A DNA stretch of 54,013 nt. Origin: Promethearchaeota archaeon (GTDB lineage Archaea; Asgardarchaeota; Lokiarchaeia; Sigyniarchaeales; SOKP01). Under the pieces are notes generated by a model. That model made no database searches and was not told where the DNA came from. It worked only from the letters and a program-made list of their open reading frames with translations. The DNA is taken from positions 1 to 54,013 of the forward strand of contig JAEOTH010000019.1 of NCBI GenBank assembly GCA_016839915.1, given 5' to 3'. The position numbers were made by a program, and so were the translations under genes. Positions 16,605 through 25,930 of this stretch are shown one piece after another (the stretch's first letter is position 1; each line of letters opens with the position of its first letter).

Positions 16605-17648
16605 ATGCCTGAGGAGATAATAAAAGCTATTGTATATACTGAACTAAGTGAGGGATCTGGACCCAATCCCGTACTTTGGAATCCTATTGACTTATCTGAA
16701 AAGCTTCGAATGTCAGTTGCTATTAAATCTATTACAATGCTAACAACCGATCAAGGAGTAATACCAAAATCCTTAGTAATTTTACCTTTCCCTTCATTCA
16801 ATTTAAAAGGAATAGTAAAATATATGGAAAGAGAAGCAGATACATTTAAAGGAGGAATAGCATTATCAACAATAACTTTACTGTTTAATGAAGCTGACGA
16901 TCTAATTTTTTATAAATATATAGATTATCTGGAGTCTGCTTTTTCTGATAGTGCCCAAAAGATTAAAGAACTAAAATATAAAATGGCGAACACAAATGAT
17001 ATTTTTTATGAGATTAATAAGCTTAATATTAAAATTTCAGAAATTTTAAATGATTTACAGAAAAAAGAAAAATCAACCTCAGATTTGGAAGCATTTCCTG
17101 AAGATGATATCGAAGAAGAAACAGAACTTACTTATAATTTTAAAATAGTGGTTTGTGGGGATCCAGGAGTTGGAAAAACTTCAACTATTTTAAGATTTAC
17201 TGATGATGCTTTTACAAGAACGTATATCGCAACCCTAGGTGTCTCTATTAGTGAAAAGAGGTTTAAAGTAAATAACAATTATGTATATTTTATCCTATGG
17301 GATATCGCCGGTCAAGTGAAATATGAGCTAATGAGGCGCCATTTTTATAAAGGAGCAGAAGCCGTAGTCTTAATTTTCGATTTAACAAATCATAAGTCAT
17401 TTGAAAGTATAGCGAATTGGTATCAAGACCTTAGGAAAAATAATTTACAATTTAAAGAGAGTTTAATTGGTATTATTTTAGGAAATAAAGAAGATTTAAC
17501 CAATAAAAGACAAATCAATTCAGAAGAAGCATTAAAGTTGGCAAAGGAACTCAACTTAGAATATGTAGAGACCTCTGCTTTAACTGGAAAAAATGTCGAA
17601 GAAAGTCTTTTTAAACTAGCTAAAAATCTAATAGATTCTAAAGTATAA
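16605..17648 (+). CDS. Rab-like GTPase with GP-x-P longin-like N-domain (paralogue 2)
   Basis: A 347-residue paralogue of the protein at 13756, same length and same domain spacing. The N-domain has IVYTELSEGSGPNPVLWNP and LVILPFPSFNLKG. The GTPase has G1 GDPGVGKTS (Lys191), G3 WDIAGQ (Rab/Ras form with catalytic Gln), G4 GNKEDL and G5 ETSAL. The usual YxPT of switch I reads YIATLG, but the switch threonine is kept. No lipidation Cys is present. A nitroreductase gene follows after 15 bases, so the two may be co-transcribed. Confidence 0.9.
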   Translation: MPEEIIKAIVYTELSEGSGPNPVLWNPIDLSEKLRMSVAIKSITMLTTDQGVIPKSLVILPFPSFNLKGIVKYMEREADTFKGGIALSTITLLFNEADDLIFYKYIDYLESAFSDSAQKIKELKYKMANTNDIFYEINKLNIKISEILNDLQKKEKSTSDLEAFPEDDIEEETELTYNFKIVVCGDPGVGKTSTILRFTDDAFTRTYIATLGVSISEKRFKVNNNYVYFILWDIAGQVKYELMRRHFYKGAEAVVLIFDLTNHKSFESIANWYQDLRKNNLQFKESLIGIILGNKEDLTNKRQINSEEALKLAKELNLEYVETSALTGKNVEESLFKLAKNLIDSKV

Positions 17649-17663
17649 GGAAAGATGTTATAA

Positions 17664-18239
17664 ATGGATTTTGAGGAAATAATTTTTAAGAGAAGAACTA
17701 TCAGAAGATTTAAAAAAGAACCCGTTGCTCTAGAAACTTTAAAAAAATTAATAGATCTTGCTAGAGTTGCTCCTATGGCGAGAAATATTCAAGCTCTTGA
17801 ATTTATTATAGTTCATAGTGTTGAAATTAGAAAAAAAATATTTCCATTGGTAAATTGGGCAGGATCTCTTCCAGAAGACCAAAGAACTCCAGAAAAAGGA
17901 AGAGAACCTACTGCATATATCATTGTCCTAGTCAATACCAAAATAAAAAATGCTTATGTTGATTTTGATGTCGGTGCTGCGGTAGAGAATATCCTACTAG
18001 GGGCAGTTAACTATGGAATAGGAAGTTGTTGGATGGGCTCTATTAAGGCAGAAAATATTAAGAAATTATTGAAAATTCCAGAATATTATAATATTAAACA
18101 CGTTATTAGTCTAGGATATCCTGATGAAGAATCGGTAATTGAGCCTTATAAAGATTCCTTCAACTATTGGAAAGACGATGTTGGTCAAATGCACGTACCG
18201 AAACGTGCTTTAAATGATATTATATTTAAAATTTTTTAA
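17664..18239 (+). CDS. Nitroreductase family flavoprotein
   Basis: A 191-residue nitroreductase-fold protein. It has the N-terminal FMN-phosphate motif RRTIRRFKKEPV, APMARNIQALEF at about residues 36-47, and GIGSCWMGSI with LGYPDEES near the C-terminus. Family members use FMN and NAD(P)H or ferredoxin to reduce diverse compounds; the substrate is unknown. It follows the GTPase gene by 15 bases with AAGGAAAG as a possible ribosome site. It converges on the RAM-domain gene. Confidence 0.88.
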   Translation: MDFEEIIFKRRTIRRFKKEPVALETLKKLIDLARVAPMARNIQALEFIIVHSVEIRKKIFPLVNWAGSLPEDQRTPEKGREPTAYIIVLVNTKIKNAYVDFDVGAAVENILLGAVNYGIGSCWMGSIKAENIKKLLKIPEYYNIKHVISLGYPDEESVIEPYKDSFNYWKDDVGQMHVPKRALNDIIFKIF

Positions 18240-18286
18240 ATATTATAAAAAAAATTTTTGAACTTCTTAACTTTCTTTAAGGATAT

Positions 18287-18520
18287 TTAGAGAGGAACAA
18301 CAATATGAGTTTCAGTACGAGAGACACCTTCGAGGCTATGGATTTTTGCTAGAATAGTTTTTGCGATTGTTTCAACATCAGATCCTTCTACTTTAACAAT
18401 GATATCAATACCTCCTGTAACAGGATATACTTCTCTAACCTCTTCTATTTTTTCTAAGCCATGAACTACAGGTTCCACAAACCCCGCCTGAGTGTTCATT
18501 AAAACAAAGCAAATTGTCAA
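18287..18520 (-). CDS. Stand-alone RAM (Lrp/AsnC ligand-binding) domain protein
   Basis: A 77-residue protein equal to the C-terminal regulation domain of Lrp/AsnC factors: ICFVLMNTQAGFVEPVVHGL, VTGGIDIIVKVEGSD and HSLEGVSRTETHIVV. It has no DNA-binding part. Such stand-alone RAM proteins form rings and bind amino acids, and may modulate full-length Lrp factors. The start is TTG 18520; a later ATG would remove the first beta strand. Confidence 0.88.
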   Translation of the reverse strand: MTICFVLMNTQAGFVEPVVHGLEKIEEVREVYPVTGGIDIIVKVEGSDVETIAKTILAKIHSLEGVSRTETHIVVPL

Positions 18521-18609
18521 TTTTCAGCAACTCTTGTTTAAATTATTGTAATTAAATATTGTCTTTTAAATTTAAAAATGTTATACTTTAATACTCTTAC
18601 ACCTAAATG

Positions 18610-19290
18610 TTAAGGAATTAAAATCCGATCAACTAAAAAATAGAAAAATGTTGCACTTCCGAAGTATAAAAGCATTATGACAAAAGTAATTGGAATTTTT
18701 AATATAATTTTCTTATCTTGGATTTGTTCATAACAAAAATAAGTTGATAAACCTAGGATTATTTCAGGAATAATTATATATACTGCTAAATGTCCAATCA
18801 TTGTTACATTTTGAGCATACCAAGATTGAAGCATCCACATGGTTTGTTCTGCTAGACCAAAAATTAATAATGATAATAAACTAACAATTAAGTAAGCTTT
18901 TGATCTAGAATAACGTTCCTGAGCTTCCAATCCAACAAAAATAATTACAAATAAAGGTATAACCCACAAACCAACCATATATAGCGGCACAGTTCCAATC
19001 TTAACGAACCCATCGTCTGGGAACCCTAGTATCCCAAGCTCAGCAGATAAGAACCAATCTGGCCATATTTGAAATACGCTAAGAAGAAGTACAAAAAACC
19101 AAATATTCACCCACTCTGAATGGTTTCGTAAATACCCATACACCGGTAAGATTATATTATATATTACAACTAGAATGAATAACTTAACTCCTATATAACC
19201 TGGAATTATTAATATTGAGATACAAATTACTACAAAAACTAAATGGATTATGAGGAAATCTAGTAATGATTTTGAAATTTTTAATCTCAT
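18610..19290 (-). CDS. Multi-pass membrane protein, unknown
   Basis: A 226-residue protein with six or seven membrane helices and short charged loops (LRNHSEWVN, LEAQERYSRSK). Trp and Glu within the membrane core (LAEQTMWMLQSWYAQN, PEIILGLSTYFCYEQ) suggest a specific function, but I recognise no family with confidence. Start ATG 19290, 101 bases from the divergent hydroxyacyl-CoA dehydrogenase gene. Confidence 0.7.
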   Translation of the reverse strand: MRLKISKSLLDFLIIHLVFVVICISILIIPGYIGVKLFILVVIYNIILPVYGYLRNHSEWVNIWFFVLLLSVFQIWPDWFLSAELGILGFPDDGFVKIGTVPLYMVGLWVIPLFVIIFVGLEAQERYSRSKAYLIVSLLSLLIFGLAEQTMWMLQSWYAQNVTMIGHLAVYIIIPEIILGLSTYFCYEQIQDKKIILKIPITFVIMLLYFGSATFFYFLVDRILIP

Positions 19291-19391
19291 AATTGAATGG
19301 AATTTTCCACTCTTTAAATAGTATTGAAGAATCTTCTTATTTTATTGATACTAATCCTAGAGTAATTTCATAATTTTAAGAAAAGAATACC

Positions 19392-20228
19392 ATGAGAGAA
19401 ATTAAAAATGTCTCAGTGATTGGAGCTGGTTTCACAGGGAAACAAATAGCAGCAATCACAGCTTTAAATGAGTATATTGTAAGCATCTTTGATATTAACC
19501 TAGATATATTGGAAGAAGCAAAAAAGTACATCAATGGACTATTAAAACGAAATAAAAAGAGTGAATTAATAAATAATGTAAGCTATTACAGTCAGATTGA
19601 AGATGCCCTTAAAAATACAGATCTCGTTATTGAGGCAATACCTGAAGATATTGTATTGAAAAAAGGAATCTTTTCCCAAATTGATAAGAGTGCTCCTAAA
19701 AATGCTATAATCGCTACTAATAGTTCCTCAATCCCTGTATCTAAAATTGAAGAAGCCGTAGATAGGAAAGATAAAGTATTAAATATTCATTTTTATCCCC
19801 CAATTCCTACACGCCCAATGGCAGATATCATGCGAGGTACTAAAACAAGCGAAGAAACATTTAAAATTGGCAAGAAATGGATCGAAAGTATTGGATGTCA
19901 TCCAATTATATTGAAAAAGGAATATCATGGCTTTGTGTTTAATAGAATGTGGCACGCCGCAAGAAGAGAAGCACTTAAAATCTGGGAAGGAGGATATGCG
20001 GATATTGAAACTATAGATTTAGCATGGAAGACTTTTACAGGTATGAAAATGGGACCTTTTGTATTAATGGATGCTATTGGGTTAGATACAGTATATTTAG
20101 TTCAAATGAGTTATTATCATGAAAGTGGCGATCCTCGAGATAAACCTCCTGACGCTCTTAAAACAATGGTTGAGAAAGGAGATCTTGGGATGAAATCTGG
20201 AAAAGGATTTTATATTTGGAGAAAATGA
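19392..20228 (+). CDS. 3-hydroxyacyl-CoA dehydrogenase
   Basis: A 278-residue enzyme of the usual length. The N-terminal NAD-binding domain has VSVIGAGFTGKQIAA and the acidic strand end FDINLDIL. Next come EAIPEDIVLKK, SNSSSIPVS-type residues (TNSSSIPVSKIE), the catalytic region NIHFYPPIPTRP with the conserved His, and HGFVFNRMW. The C-terminal helical domain ends GDLGMKSGKGFYIW. It oxidises 3-hydroxyacyl-CoA. HFYPP replaces the usual HFFNP, so substrate range may differ. The next gene on the strand is a BKACE enzyme, 124 bases away. Confidence 0.88.
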   Translation: MREIKNVSVIGAGFTGKQIAAITALNEYIVSIFDINLDILEEAKKYINGLLKRNKKSELINNVSYYSQIEDALKNTDLVIEAIPEDIVLKKGIFSQIDKSAPKNAIIATNSSSIPVSKIEEAVDRKDKVLNIHFYPPIPTRPMADIMRGTKTSEETFKIGKKWIESIGCHPIILKKEYHGFVFNRMWHAARREALKIWEGGYADIETIDLAWKTFTGMKMGPFVLMDAIGLDTVYLVQMSYYHESGDPRDKPPDALKTMVEKGDLGMKSGKGFYIWRK

Positions 20229-20352
20229 ATCATAAATCGACAGATTAGTAAAAAACATATACATGATAATTAAATGAAAGAAATTATTAAAAAAATTATA
20301 AATAATATATCTTATAATTTCATGAAAAACTAGTGAATAGATTAAGATTATT

Positions 20353-21282
20353 ATGAAACCTAATTTATTATCTGATGAAAAAGTAATTATAACCGTTGCT
20401 ATTACAGGAGGGGCCCATGGAAAGTGGTCAAATCCTAATTTGCCAATTACTCCTGAAGAACAAGCTAAAGATGCATTAGAATGTTATAAAGCTGGAGCAA
20501 CTATATGTCATATTCATGTAAGAGGTGATAATGGCTTGTCAACAGCAGATCTCAACGTTTATAACAAAACAGTGCGATTAATAAAAGAAAAATGTCCAAT
20601 TATTACTCAAATTGGCAATGGAATTGGAGCTCGTCTAGAATATGGCGTTAAGGTAAGTAAGTCAGGAAAAAGGTATGGTCAAGCTCTTAAAATGGCTACA
20701 TTAGAAGAAAGACTCAATTTATTAAATATCGATCCTCAACCTGATATGTTCACTATAAACGCAGGTACTTTTGAGTTTAGAACCAATATGAGAGGTATGG
20801 AAACATCTTCAATTTTCAATAATCCTATAGATTTTAATAAAAAATATGTTACTGGATGTAAAAAGATTGGTGCTGGTATAGAAATTGAAGTGTATGATAT
20901 AAGCCACATAGCAAATATTATGGAATTAATTGATATGGGTGTATTTCAACCAAATGAAAAACTTCATTTCAGCATTGTTCTTGGGATTAAAGGTGGCGCG
21001 CCTGCTTCAGTTAGAAACCTTCTAAATATGGTTGATTTGCTTCCTGATGGATGTACATGGCAAGTTGTAACTATAGGGAGATATTGTCTAAGAACGACTA
21101 TGATTGCTATGTGTATGGGGGGTAATATTAGAACAGGTCTTGAAGACACAGTATTTTATAGGAAGGGTGAACTTGTTAAAAGTAATGCCCAACTAGTAGA
21201 AAGAATGGCTCGACTAGCAAAAGAAATTGGAAGAGAACCTGCTAATATTGATGAAGCGAAAAAAAAACTAGAATTAAATTAA
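20353..21282 (+). CDS. BKACE (3-keto-5-aminohexanoate cleavage-type) enzyme, DUF849
   Basis: A 309-residue TIM barrel of the beta-keto acid cleavage family. ITVAITGGAHGK begins the barrel, and HIHVR at residues 53-57 supplies two metal ligands. Other markers are TINAGTFEFRTN and the C-terminal GGNIRTGLED. Kce cleaves 3-keto-5-aminohexanoate with acetyl-CoA in lysine fermentation, but the family accepts many beta-keto acids. The neighbouring hydroxyacyl-CoA dehydrogenase agrees with a role in amino-acid or acid breakdown; the exact substrate is open. Confidence 0.88.
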   Translation: MKPNLLSDEKVIITVAITGGAHGKWSNPNLPITPEEQAKDALECYKAGATICHIHVRGDNGLSTADLNVYNKTVRLIKEKCPIITQIGNGIGARLEYGVKVSKSGKRYGQALKMATLEERLNLLNIDPQPDMFTINAGTFEFRTNMRGMETSSIFNNPIDFNKKYVTGCKKIGAGIEIEVYDISHIANIMELIDMGVFQPNEKLHFSIVLGIKGGAPASVRNLLNMVDLLPDGCTWQVVTIGRYCLRTTMIAMCMGGNIRTGLEDTVFYRKGELVKSNAQLVERMARLAKEIGREPANIDEAKKKLELN

Positions 21283-21319
21283 AATTTAAGAAATTTAATA
21301 AAAAAATAAGAAAAAAGAT

Positions 21320-22726
21320 TTATTTTAATTCAGGATGCTTATCCAATTCCTGTCTCATTAACTTGAGTTTTTCACCATGTAAATCGTAATATTTCCAAAT
21401 AATGATTGATCCTACAAGTGCGATTGCTGGAAATAAAAATATTATCGATTTTAATCCAAGTTCGATTAAAAAAGGATCAGCAGGTATAGGTGTATAAGTA
21501 CTCCAACCAGTTCCAGAAAAAATAGTAGCAATAGTAGTAATACCTAGTATCATGGAAAATCTGTGTATAAAAGCATTTACGCCATAATAACTTGCGGCTC
21601 TTTTTACACCAAATTTAAGTGCATCTTGATCTATCACATCACCGTGGATTAAATCAATGTAAAATAATGCCGCAGACAATCCAAATCCAGTTGTAAAAAA
21701 TATAACCATCGACAATATCCTACTAATCTCATTATTAGACAATAGAACTAACGGAAATAATGAAATAATCCATATTGCCAATCCAATCATTAATCCTTTA
21801 CGTGTACCAATTTTTGATGCGATCCTAGATTGTAACGGCATAAAAATTGCAGCTGAAATAAGCGCTAGTGCCAATGTGATTCCTATAAATAGTTCTCCTT
21901 TAGTTCTTCCAAGAACAAAAACGGAATAAAGAGGAAATACTGTTAATAAAACATTTAGACAATACCAAATAAGCATATTCCCAAAAGTAAACTTTAAGAA
22001 TGTTCTATTCGAAAATGTTATTTTCAATGATTTAAAAAATCCTGGTCTTTTATCATAATCTGTCGTTTGTTCCTCTTTTTCCTTTACTGCATAGAAAATG
22101 AATAAAATTGCCATAATCAATACTATAGAACCGAGAATTATTCCTGAAATAATATAGTCAAATTGAATAGCCGCAGCTTCTATAGGATCGGGAGGATAGG
22201 TGGTTGGAACTAAAGGACTAATGATTATTGTTGGAAGTAATGATGCAAGGATTATAGCAATTAAAGTAAAGATTTTTATAAAAACATTCACATCCGCTCT
22301 TTGTTTTTCAGTTGGAAACATTTCAGGAAAAATTGCATTTGTATTTACTGAAAACATCGTGTAAAATAATTCAAAGGTAAAAATTATAAATATAAAATAC
22401 AAGAATTCAAAGCTGGTTGGTGTTGTAAATAGAAAGATCATTATTAATGATAATGGAATAAATGAAATTATCAAATAAAACTTCCTTTTTCCCAATTTAC
22501 CTTTTTGTTTGGTTCTTTCGCTTAATGCGCCTAAAAGAGGATCATTAAACATATTCCAAATGCCCCATAGAACAAATCCGACCCACATTTCTAGCATTGA
22601 AAGACCTACTACTGCAAAATAAAAAGTAAAGACATAAATAGTAAATGCTTGATATGTCAACTGATCGGGGAAACCACTTAAACCAAATAATATTTTCTCT
22701 TTTAATGATATATTTCTTTCACTCAT
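21320..22726 (-). CDS. GPH-type (glycoside-pentoside-hexuronide:cation) MFS transporter
   Basis: A 468-residue, roughly 12-helix protein. The N-terminal FGLSGFPDQLTYQAFTIY and the first cytoplasmic loop NMFNDPLLGALSERT match the MelB/GPH family, where the Asp residues bind the coupling cation. Family members carry sugars, but archaeal and Asgard relatives are broad and the substrate is not known. The gene converges on the BKACE gene. The 234-base gap upstream (22727-22960) shows AT-rich DNA only. Confidence 0.8.
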   Translation of the reverse strand: MSERNISLKEKILFGLSGFPDQLTYQAFTIYVFTFYFAVVGLSMLEMWVGFVLWGIWNMFNDPLLGALSERTKQKGKLGKRKFYLIISFIPLSLIMIFLFTTPTSFEFLYFIFIIFTFELFYTMFSVNTNAIFPEMFPTEKQRADVNVFIKIFTLIAIILASLLPTIIISPLVPTTYPPDPIEAAAIQFDYIISGIILGSIVLIMAILFIFYAVKEKEEQTTDYDKRPGFFKSLKITFSNRTFLKFTFGNMLIWYCLNVLLTVFPLYSVFVLGRTKGELFIGITLALALISAAIFMPLQSRIASKIGTRKGLMIGLAIWIISLFPLVLLSNNEISRILSMVIFFTTGFGLSAALFYIDLIHGDVIDQDALKFGVKRAASYYGVNAFIHRFSMILGITTIATIFSGTGWSTYTPIPADPFLIELGLKSIIFLFPAIALVGSIIIWKYYDLHGEKLKLMRQELDKHPELK

Positions 22727-22960
22727 TTAATTTTCCTACTTTAGTTTTATATTAAATTTAATATTATTTTTTAAATATTGGTTAAAGTTATTTTAATAGT
22801 TTTCATTTTTCAAATACTATTTTGTAGTATGCAAATTTTTTTGTTTTATAAAAATCCATTAATTATCTTTTATTAGAGGAAAAATTTTCGTTAAGAAAAC
22901 TATTATAAATTATATTATCATACAAAAAATTAAGAAAAATAGTTAATTAGTTGCTGAAAT

Positions 22961-23545
22961 ATGACAGATTTAAATATTGAAGTTACTTATTTTGAAAAAG
23001 GTGGACCACATAACACCAATAAAGCGTTACAAGTCGCTAGAATATATGCGGATCAATTCAATATCTATGATATTGTTATTGCGAGTACTACTGGCACAAC
23101 AGCTTCTAAAGCATTAGAATTTTTCAATCCAAAAAAGTATAATATTGTTATTATTACCCATTCATACTATTTTGCTGGCATTAATAATCGACAAGAATTT
23201 CCAGAAGATTTAATGGAGAGATTAAGAGAGCAAGGCTTAACGATTTTCTCATCGACTCATTCTATGGCGGGTATTGAAAGAAGTATACGTAAATCATTGA
23301 ACCAGTGGCTACCTATAGAAATTTTAGCTAAATATCTTCGAAATAATTTTAGTCAAGGGATAAAAGTATGTATGGAAATTGCGAGTATGGCAGCTGACGC
23401 AGGATTAGTTTCTGATTTAGAGAAAGACATAATTTGCTTGGGTGGAACTGGACGTGGGGCTGATACTGTTTGTTTGATAAAAGCAATGCCCACGAGTTTG
23501 TTTGATCAACTTAGAGTTAAAGCGGTATTGGCTAAACCTTTATAA
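22961..23545 (+). CDS. Pyruvate-kinase C-terminal-domain-like protein
   Basis: A 194-residue protein equivalent to the alpha/beta C-terminal domain of pyruvate kinase without the catalytic barrel. Key parts are YDIVIASTTGTTASKALEFF, IVIITHSYYF, SMAGIERSI, VCMEIASMAADAGLV and GGTGRGADTVCLIK. Stand-alone forms are common in archaea and their function is not known; the fold could bind a sugar phosphate or nucleotide. Confidence 0.85.
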   Translation: MTDLNIEVTYFEKGGPHNTNKALQVARIYADQFNIYDIVIASTTGTTASKALEFFNPKKYNIVIITHSYYFAGINNRQEFPEDLMERLREQGLTIFSSTHSMAGIERSIRKSLNQWLPIEILAKYLRNNFSQGIKVCMEIASMAADAGLVSDLEKDIICLGGTGRGADTVCLIKAMPTSLFDQLRVKAVLAKPL

Positions 23546-23574
23546 TCTAAGAAATGATAAAAAAAAAGATAAAA

Positions 23575-24762
23575 TTAAATAATTTCTAATTTTTTTCCAA
23601 CTTTTTCTATAGCAGCTAATGCCATGGTTAAGTCTTCCTTAGTGAGGAGTGCATTCATCTGTACCCTTATTCGGGATAGTTCTTTAGCGACCATTGGAAA
23701 AACAATTGGTGTTCCATACACATTTTCTTCTTCAAACAAGATTCGGGCGAGTTCTTGAGCCTTACCAGGGTCACCGATTATTAATGGAATGATAGGAGTT
23801 TCTGAGCTTCCAGTATTATATCCCATACTTTGAACTTCTTTTTTAAAGTAATTCGTATGTTCCCATACTCTTTTTACATGCTCTGGTTCACTTTCAACAA
23901 CCTCGATAGAAGCTTTATTAGCGGCTACTACACCTGGAGGGTGAGCTGTGCTTAACAGATATGTTCTACTTTTATTGGCACAAAATTCTATCAGATCTTT
24001 TGAACCTGCTACAGTACCTCCGAAAACTCCAAAACCTTTGCTCATGGAACCGCCTTCCACATGAACTTTTCCTTGTAAATTAAAGTGGGCTACAATACCT
24101 CGTCCGTTACCTAAGACACCTTCTCCGTGACAATCATCAACAAAAATCATAGCTCCAAAATCTTCTGCAACTTCAGCAATTTTATCTAGTGGTGCCATAT
24201 CGCCATCCATGCTGAACACACCGTCGGTAATAATACAAATTCTTCTAGCGCTTTCTTTTTCTGCTTCCTTTAATTGTCTTTCCAAATCCCCAACATTACG
24301 ATGCTTATAAATTATTCTTTTCGCACCAGATAATCTAACACCATCAATAATAGATCCATGATTTAATTCATCTGAGACAACAATATCAGGTTTTCCAACT
24401 AGCATGGGAATTAATCCTGAATTAACAGCGAACCCAGTTTGACAAAGAATTGATGCTTCCACTTCTTTAAATTCAGCAAATTTTTTTTCGAATTGTTTAG
24501 TTAAATCAAAAGAACCTGCAATGACCGGAACGGCTCCAGCTCCAGCGCCATATTTTTTAGTAGCATCAATTGCAGCTTGAATTACTTTTGGGTGAGTTGC
24601 TAATCCTAGATAGTTGTTAGTATTAAGCATTAAAACTTTCTTTCCATCAACTATAGAATGTGGTTGTGACCCTTTTTCAAGATATCTTATAACCCATTCT
24701 AAATTTTGATTCCTTAAATCGGACATTTCCGCTTTAAGAAAAGCAACAGGATCTCTTTTCAT
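23575..24762 (-). CDS. kbl: Glycine C-acetyltransferase (2-amino-3-ketobutyrate CoA ligase)
   Basis: A 395-residue PLP enzyme of the alpha-oxoamine synthase family at its usual length. It has LNTNNYLGLATHP, DELNHGSIIDG, FVDDCHGEGVLG and the PLP lysine Lys242 in GGSMSKGFG. It cleaves 2-amino-3-ketobutyrate with CoA to glycine and acetyl-CoA. The divergent neighbour encodes threonine 3-dehydrogenase, which makes the substrate, so the pair covers threonine breakdown. GTGAT precedes ATG 24762. Confidence 0.9.
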   Translation of the reverse strand: MKRDPVAFLKAEMSDLRNQNLEWVIRYLEKGSQPHSIVDGKKVLMLNTNNYLGLATHPKVIQAAIDATKKYGAGAGAVPVIAGSFDLTKQFEKKFAEFKEVEASILCQTGFAVNSGLIPMLVGKPDIVVSDELNHGSIIDGVRLSGAKRIIYKHRNVGDLERQLKEAEKESARRICIITDGVFSMDGDMAPLDKIAEVAEDFGAMIFVDDCHGEGVLGNGRGIVAHFNLQGKVHVEGGSMSKGFGVFGGTVAGSKDLIEFCANKSRTYLLSTAHPPGVVAANKASIEVVESEPEHVKRVWEHTNYFKKEVQSMGYNTGSSETPIIPLIIGDPGKAQELARILFEEENVYGTPIVFPMVAKELSRIRVQMNALLTKEDLTMALAAIEKVGKKLEII

Positions 24763-24938
24763 AATATCACATTAATTTTTTTTCAAATAAGTGAGTAAAA
24801 TTATAATTTAGATGTATTTTGAAAAGTATTTGAGTTTTACTTATCCTAAAATTAGTTGCTAAAGATGGGATTATAATGAATAAACCTTTTTTTATGGAGT
24901 AAATTATGAATTATACTAATAATTTAACATTTTAAAAT

Positions 24939-25892
24939 ATGAAAAAAATGAGAAGAATTCTTGTAATAGGAGCAGCGGGTCAAATTGGAAGTGAATTAGT
25001 ACCATTTCTGAGAAATAAATATGGAAATGATAATGTAATTGCCACTGGAAGAAAAACCCCACTTCCAGATGCAATTAAAAAGTTTGGTCCAGTGATTTAT
25101 CTAGATGCCTTAGAAAAGAACACACTTTCAAAAGTTTTCTATGAATATGAAATAGACACTATCTTTCATATGGCCTCGATTTTATCAGCTACAGGAGAAA
25201 AGATGCCTCAAACTGCTTGGGATATAAATATGAATGGATTGATTAATGTTCTCGAAGCTAGCAGAAAATATAGCATTAAAAATGTAATTTGGCCAAGTTC
25301 AATCGCAGCATTTGGACCTACTACACCGAGAGATAATACTCCAAATACTACGGTTTTAGAACCAACAACTATGTATGGAATTACCAAGGTTGCAGGTGAA
25401 CTGTTAGCTGAATATTATTATAAAAAATATGGTCTTGATGTTCGTTCAATGAGACTACCTGGAATAATAAGCAGTGAAACGCTTCCAGGAGGAGGTACTA
25501 CAGATTACGCAGTTGAAATTTTTTACGAAGCAATCAAGAATAAAAAATATACCTGTTTCCTCAAAGAAGATACAGTATTACCTATGATGTATATGCCTGA
25601 TTGTCTTAAATGCATGATTGACATTTTAGAAGCTGATGATTCAAAATTAAAACGAAGAGTTTACAATTTAACTGGAACTAGTTTTTCTGCTGGTGAAATC
25701 GCAGCCGAGATCAAAAAACATATTCCCGAATTTACAATTGAATACAAACCTGACTTTAGACAAGCAATTGCAGATTCTTGGCCAAAAACAATAGATGATT
25801 CATTTGCACGAGAAGAATGGGGCTGGAATCCAGAGTACGACCTTAAAGCTATGACAAAAAGTATGATCGCCATTTTAAGTAAAAGATTATAA
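24939..25892 (+). CDS. tdh: L-threonine 3-dehydrogenase, SDR type
   Basis: A 317-residue extended SDR protein. The Rossmann motif is GAAGQIG at residues 11-17. The catalytic set includes Ser120/121 in WPSSIAAFGP and Tyr146/Lys150 in MYGITK. The region LPGIISSETLPGGGTTDYA is typical of SDR threonine dehydrogenases from Flavobacterium and archaea. It oxidises threonine to 2-amino-3-ketobutyrate for kbl. A decayed second copy of its last 80 codons is at 26601-26840. Confidence 0.88.
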   Translation: MKKMRRILVIGAAGQIGSELVPFLRNKYGNDNVIATGRKTPLPDAIKKFGPVIYLDALEKNTLSKVFYEYEIDTIFHMASILSATGEKMPQTAWDINMNGLINVLEASRKYSIKNVIWPSSIAAFGPTTPRDNTPNTTVLEPTTMYGITKVAGELLAEYYYKKYGLDVRSMRLPGIISSETLPGGGTTDYAVEIFYEAIKNKKYTCFLKEDTVLPMMYMPDCLKCMIDILEADDSKLKRRVYNLTGTSFSAGEIAAEIKKHIPEFTIEYKPDFRQAIADSWPKTIDDSFAREEWGWNPEYDLKAMTKSMIAILSKRL

Positions 25893-25930
25893 AAATATAA
25901 AAAAAAATTTATTTAATTTTTATACTCAAA

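Noticed and set aside
20274-20333. 19-codon frame between the hydroxyacyl-CoA dehydrogenase and BKACE genes
   Set aside because: It is Lys/Ile/Asn-rich with no ribosome site; likely chance.
22820-22836. ATACTA/TAGTAT short hairpin in the gap before the pyruvate-kinase-like gene
   Set aside because: A 6-bp AT-rich stem is expected by chance, and it lies more than 120 bases from the start.
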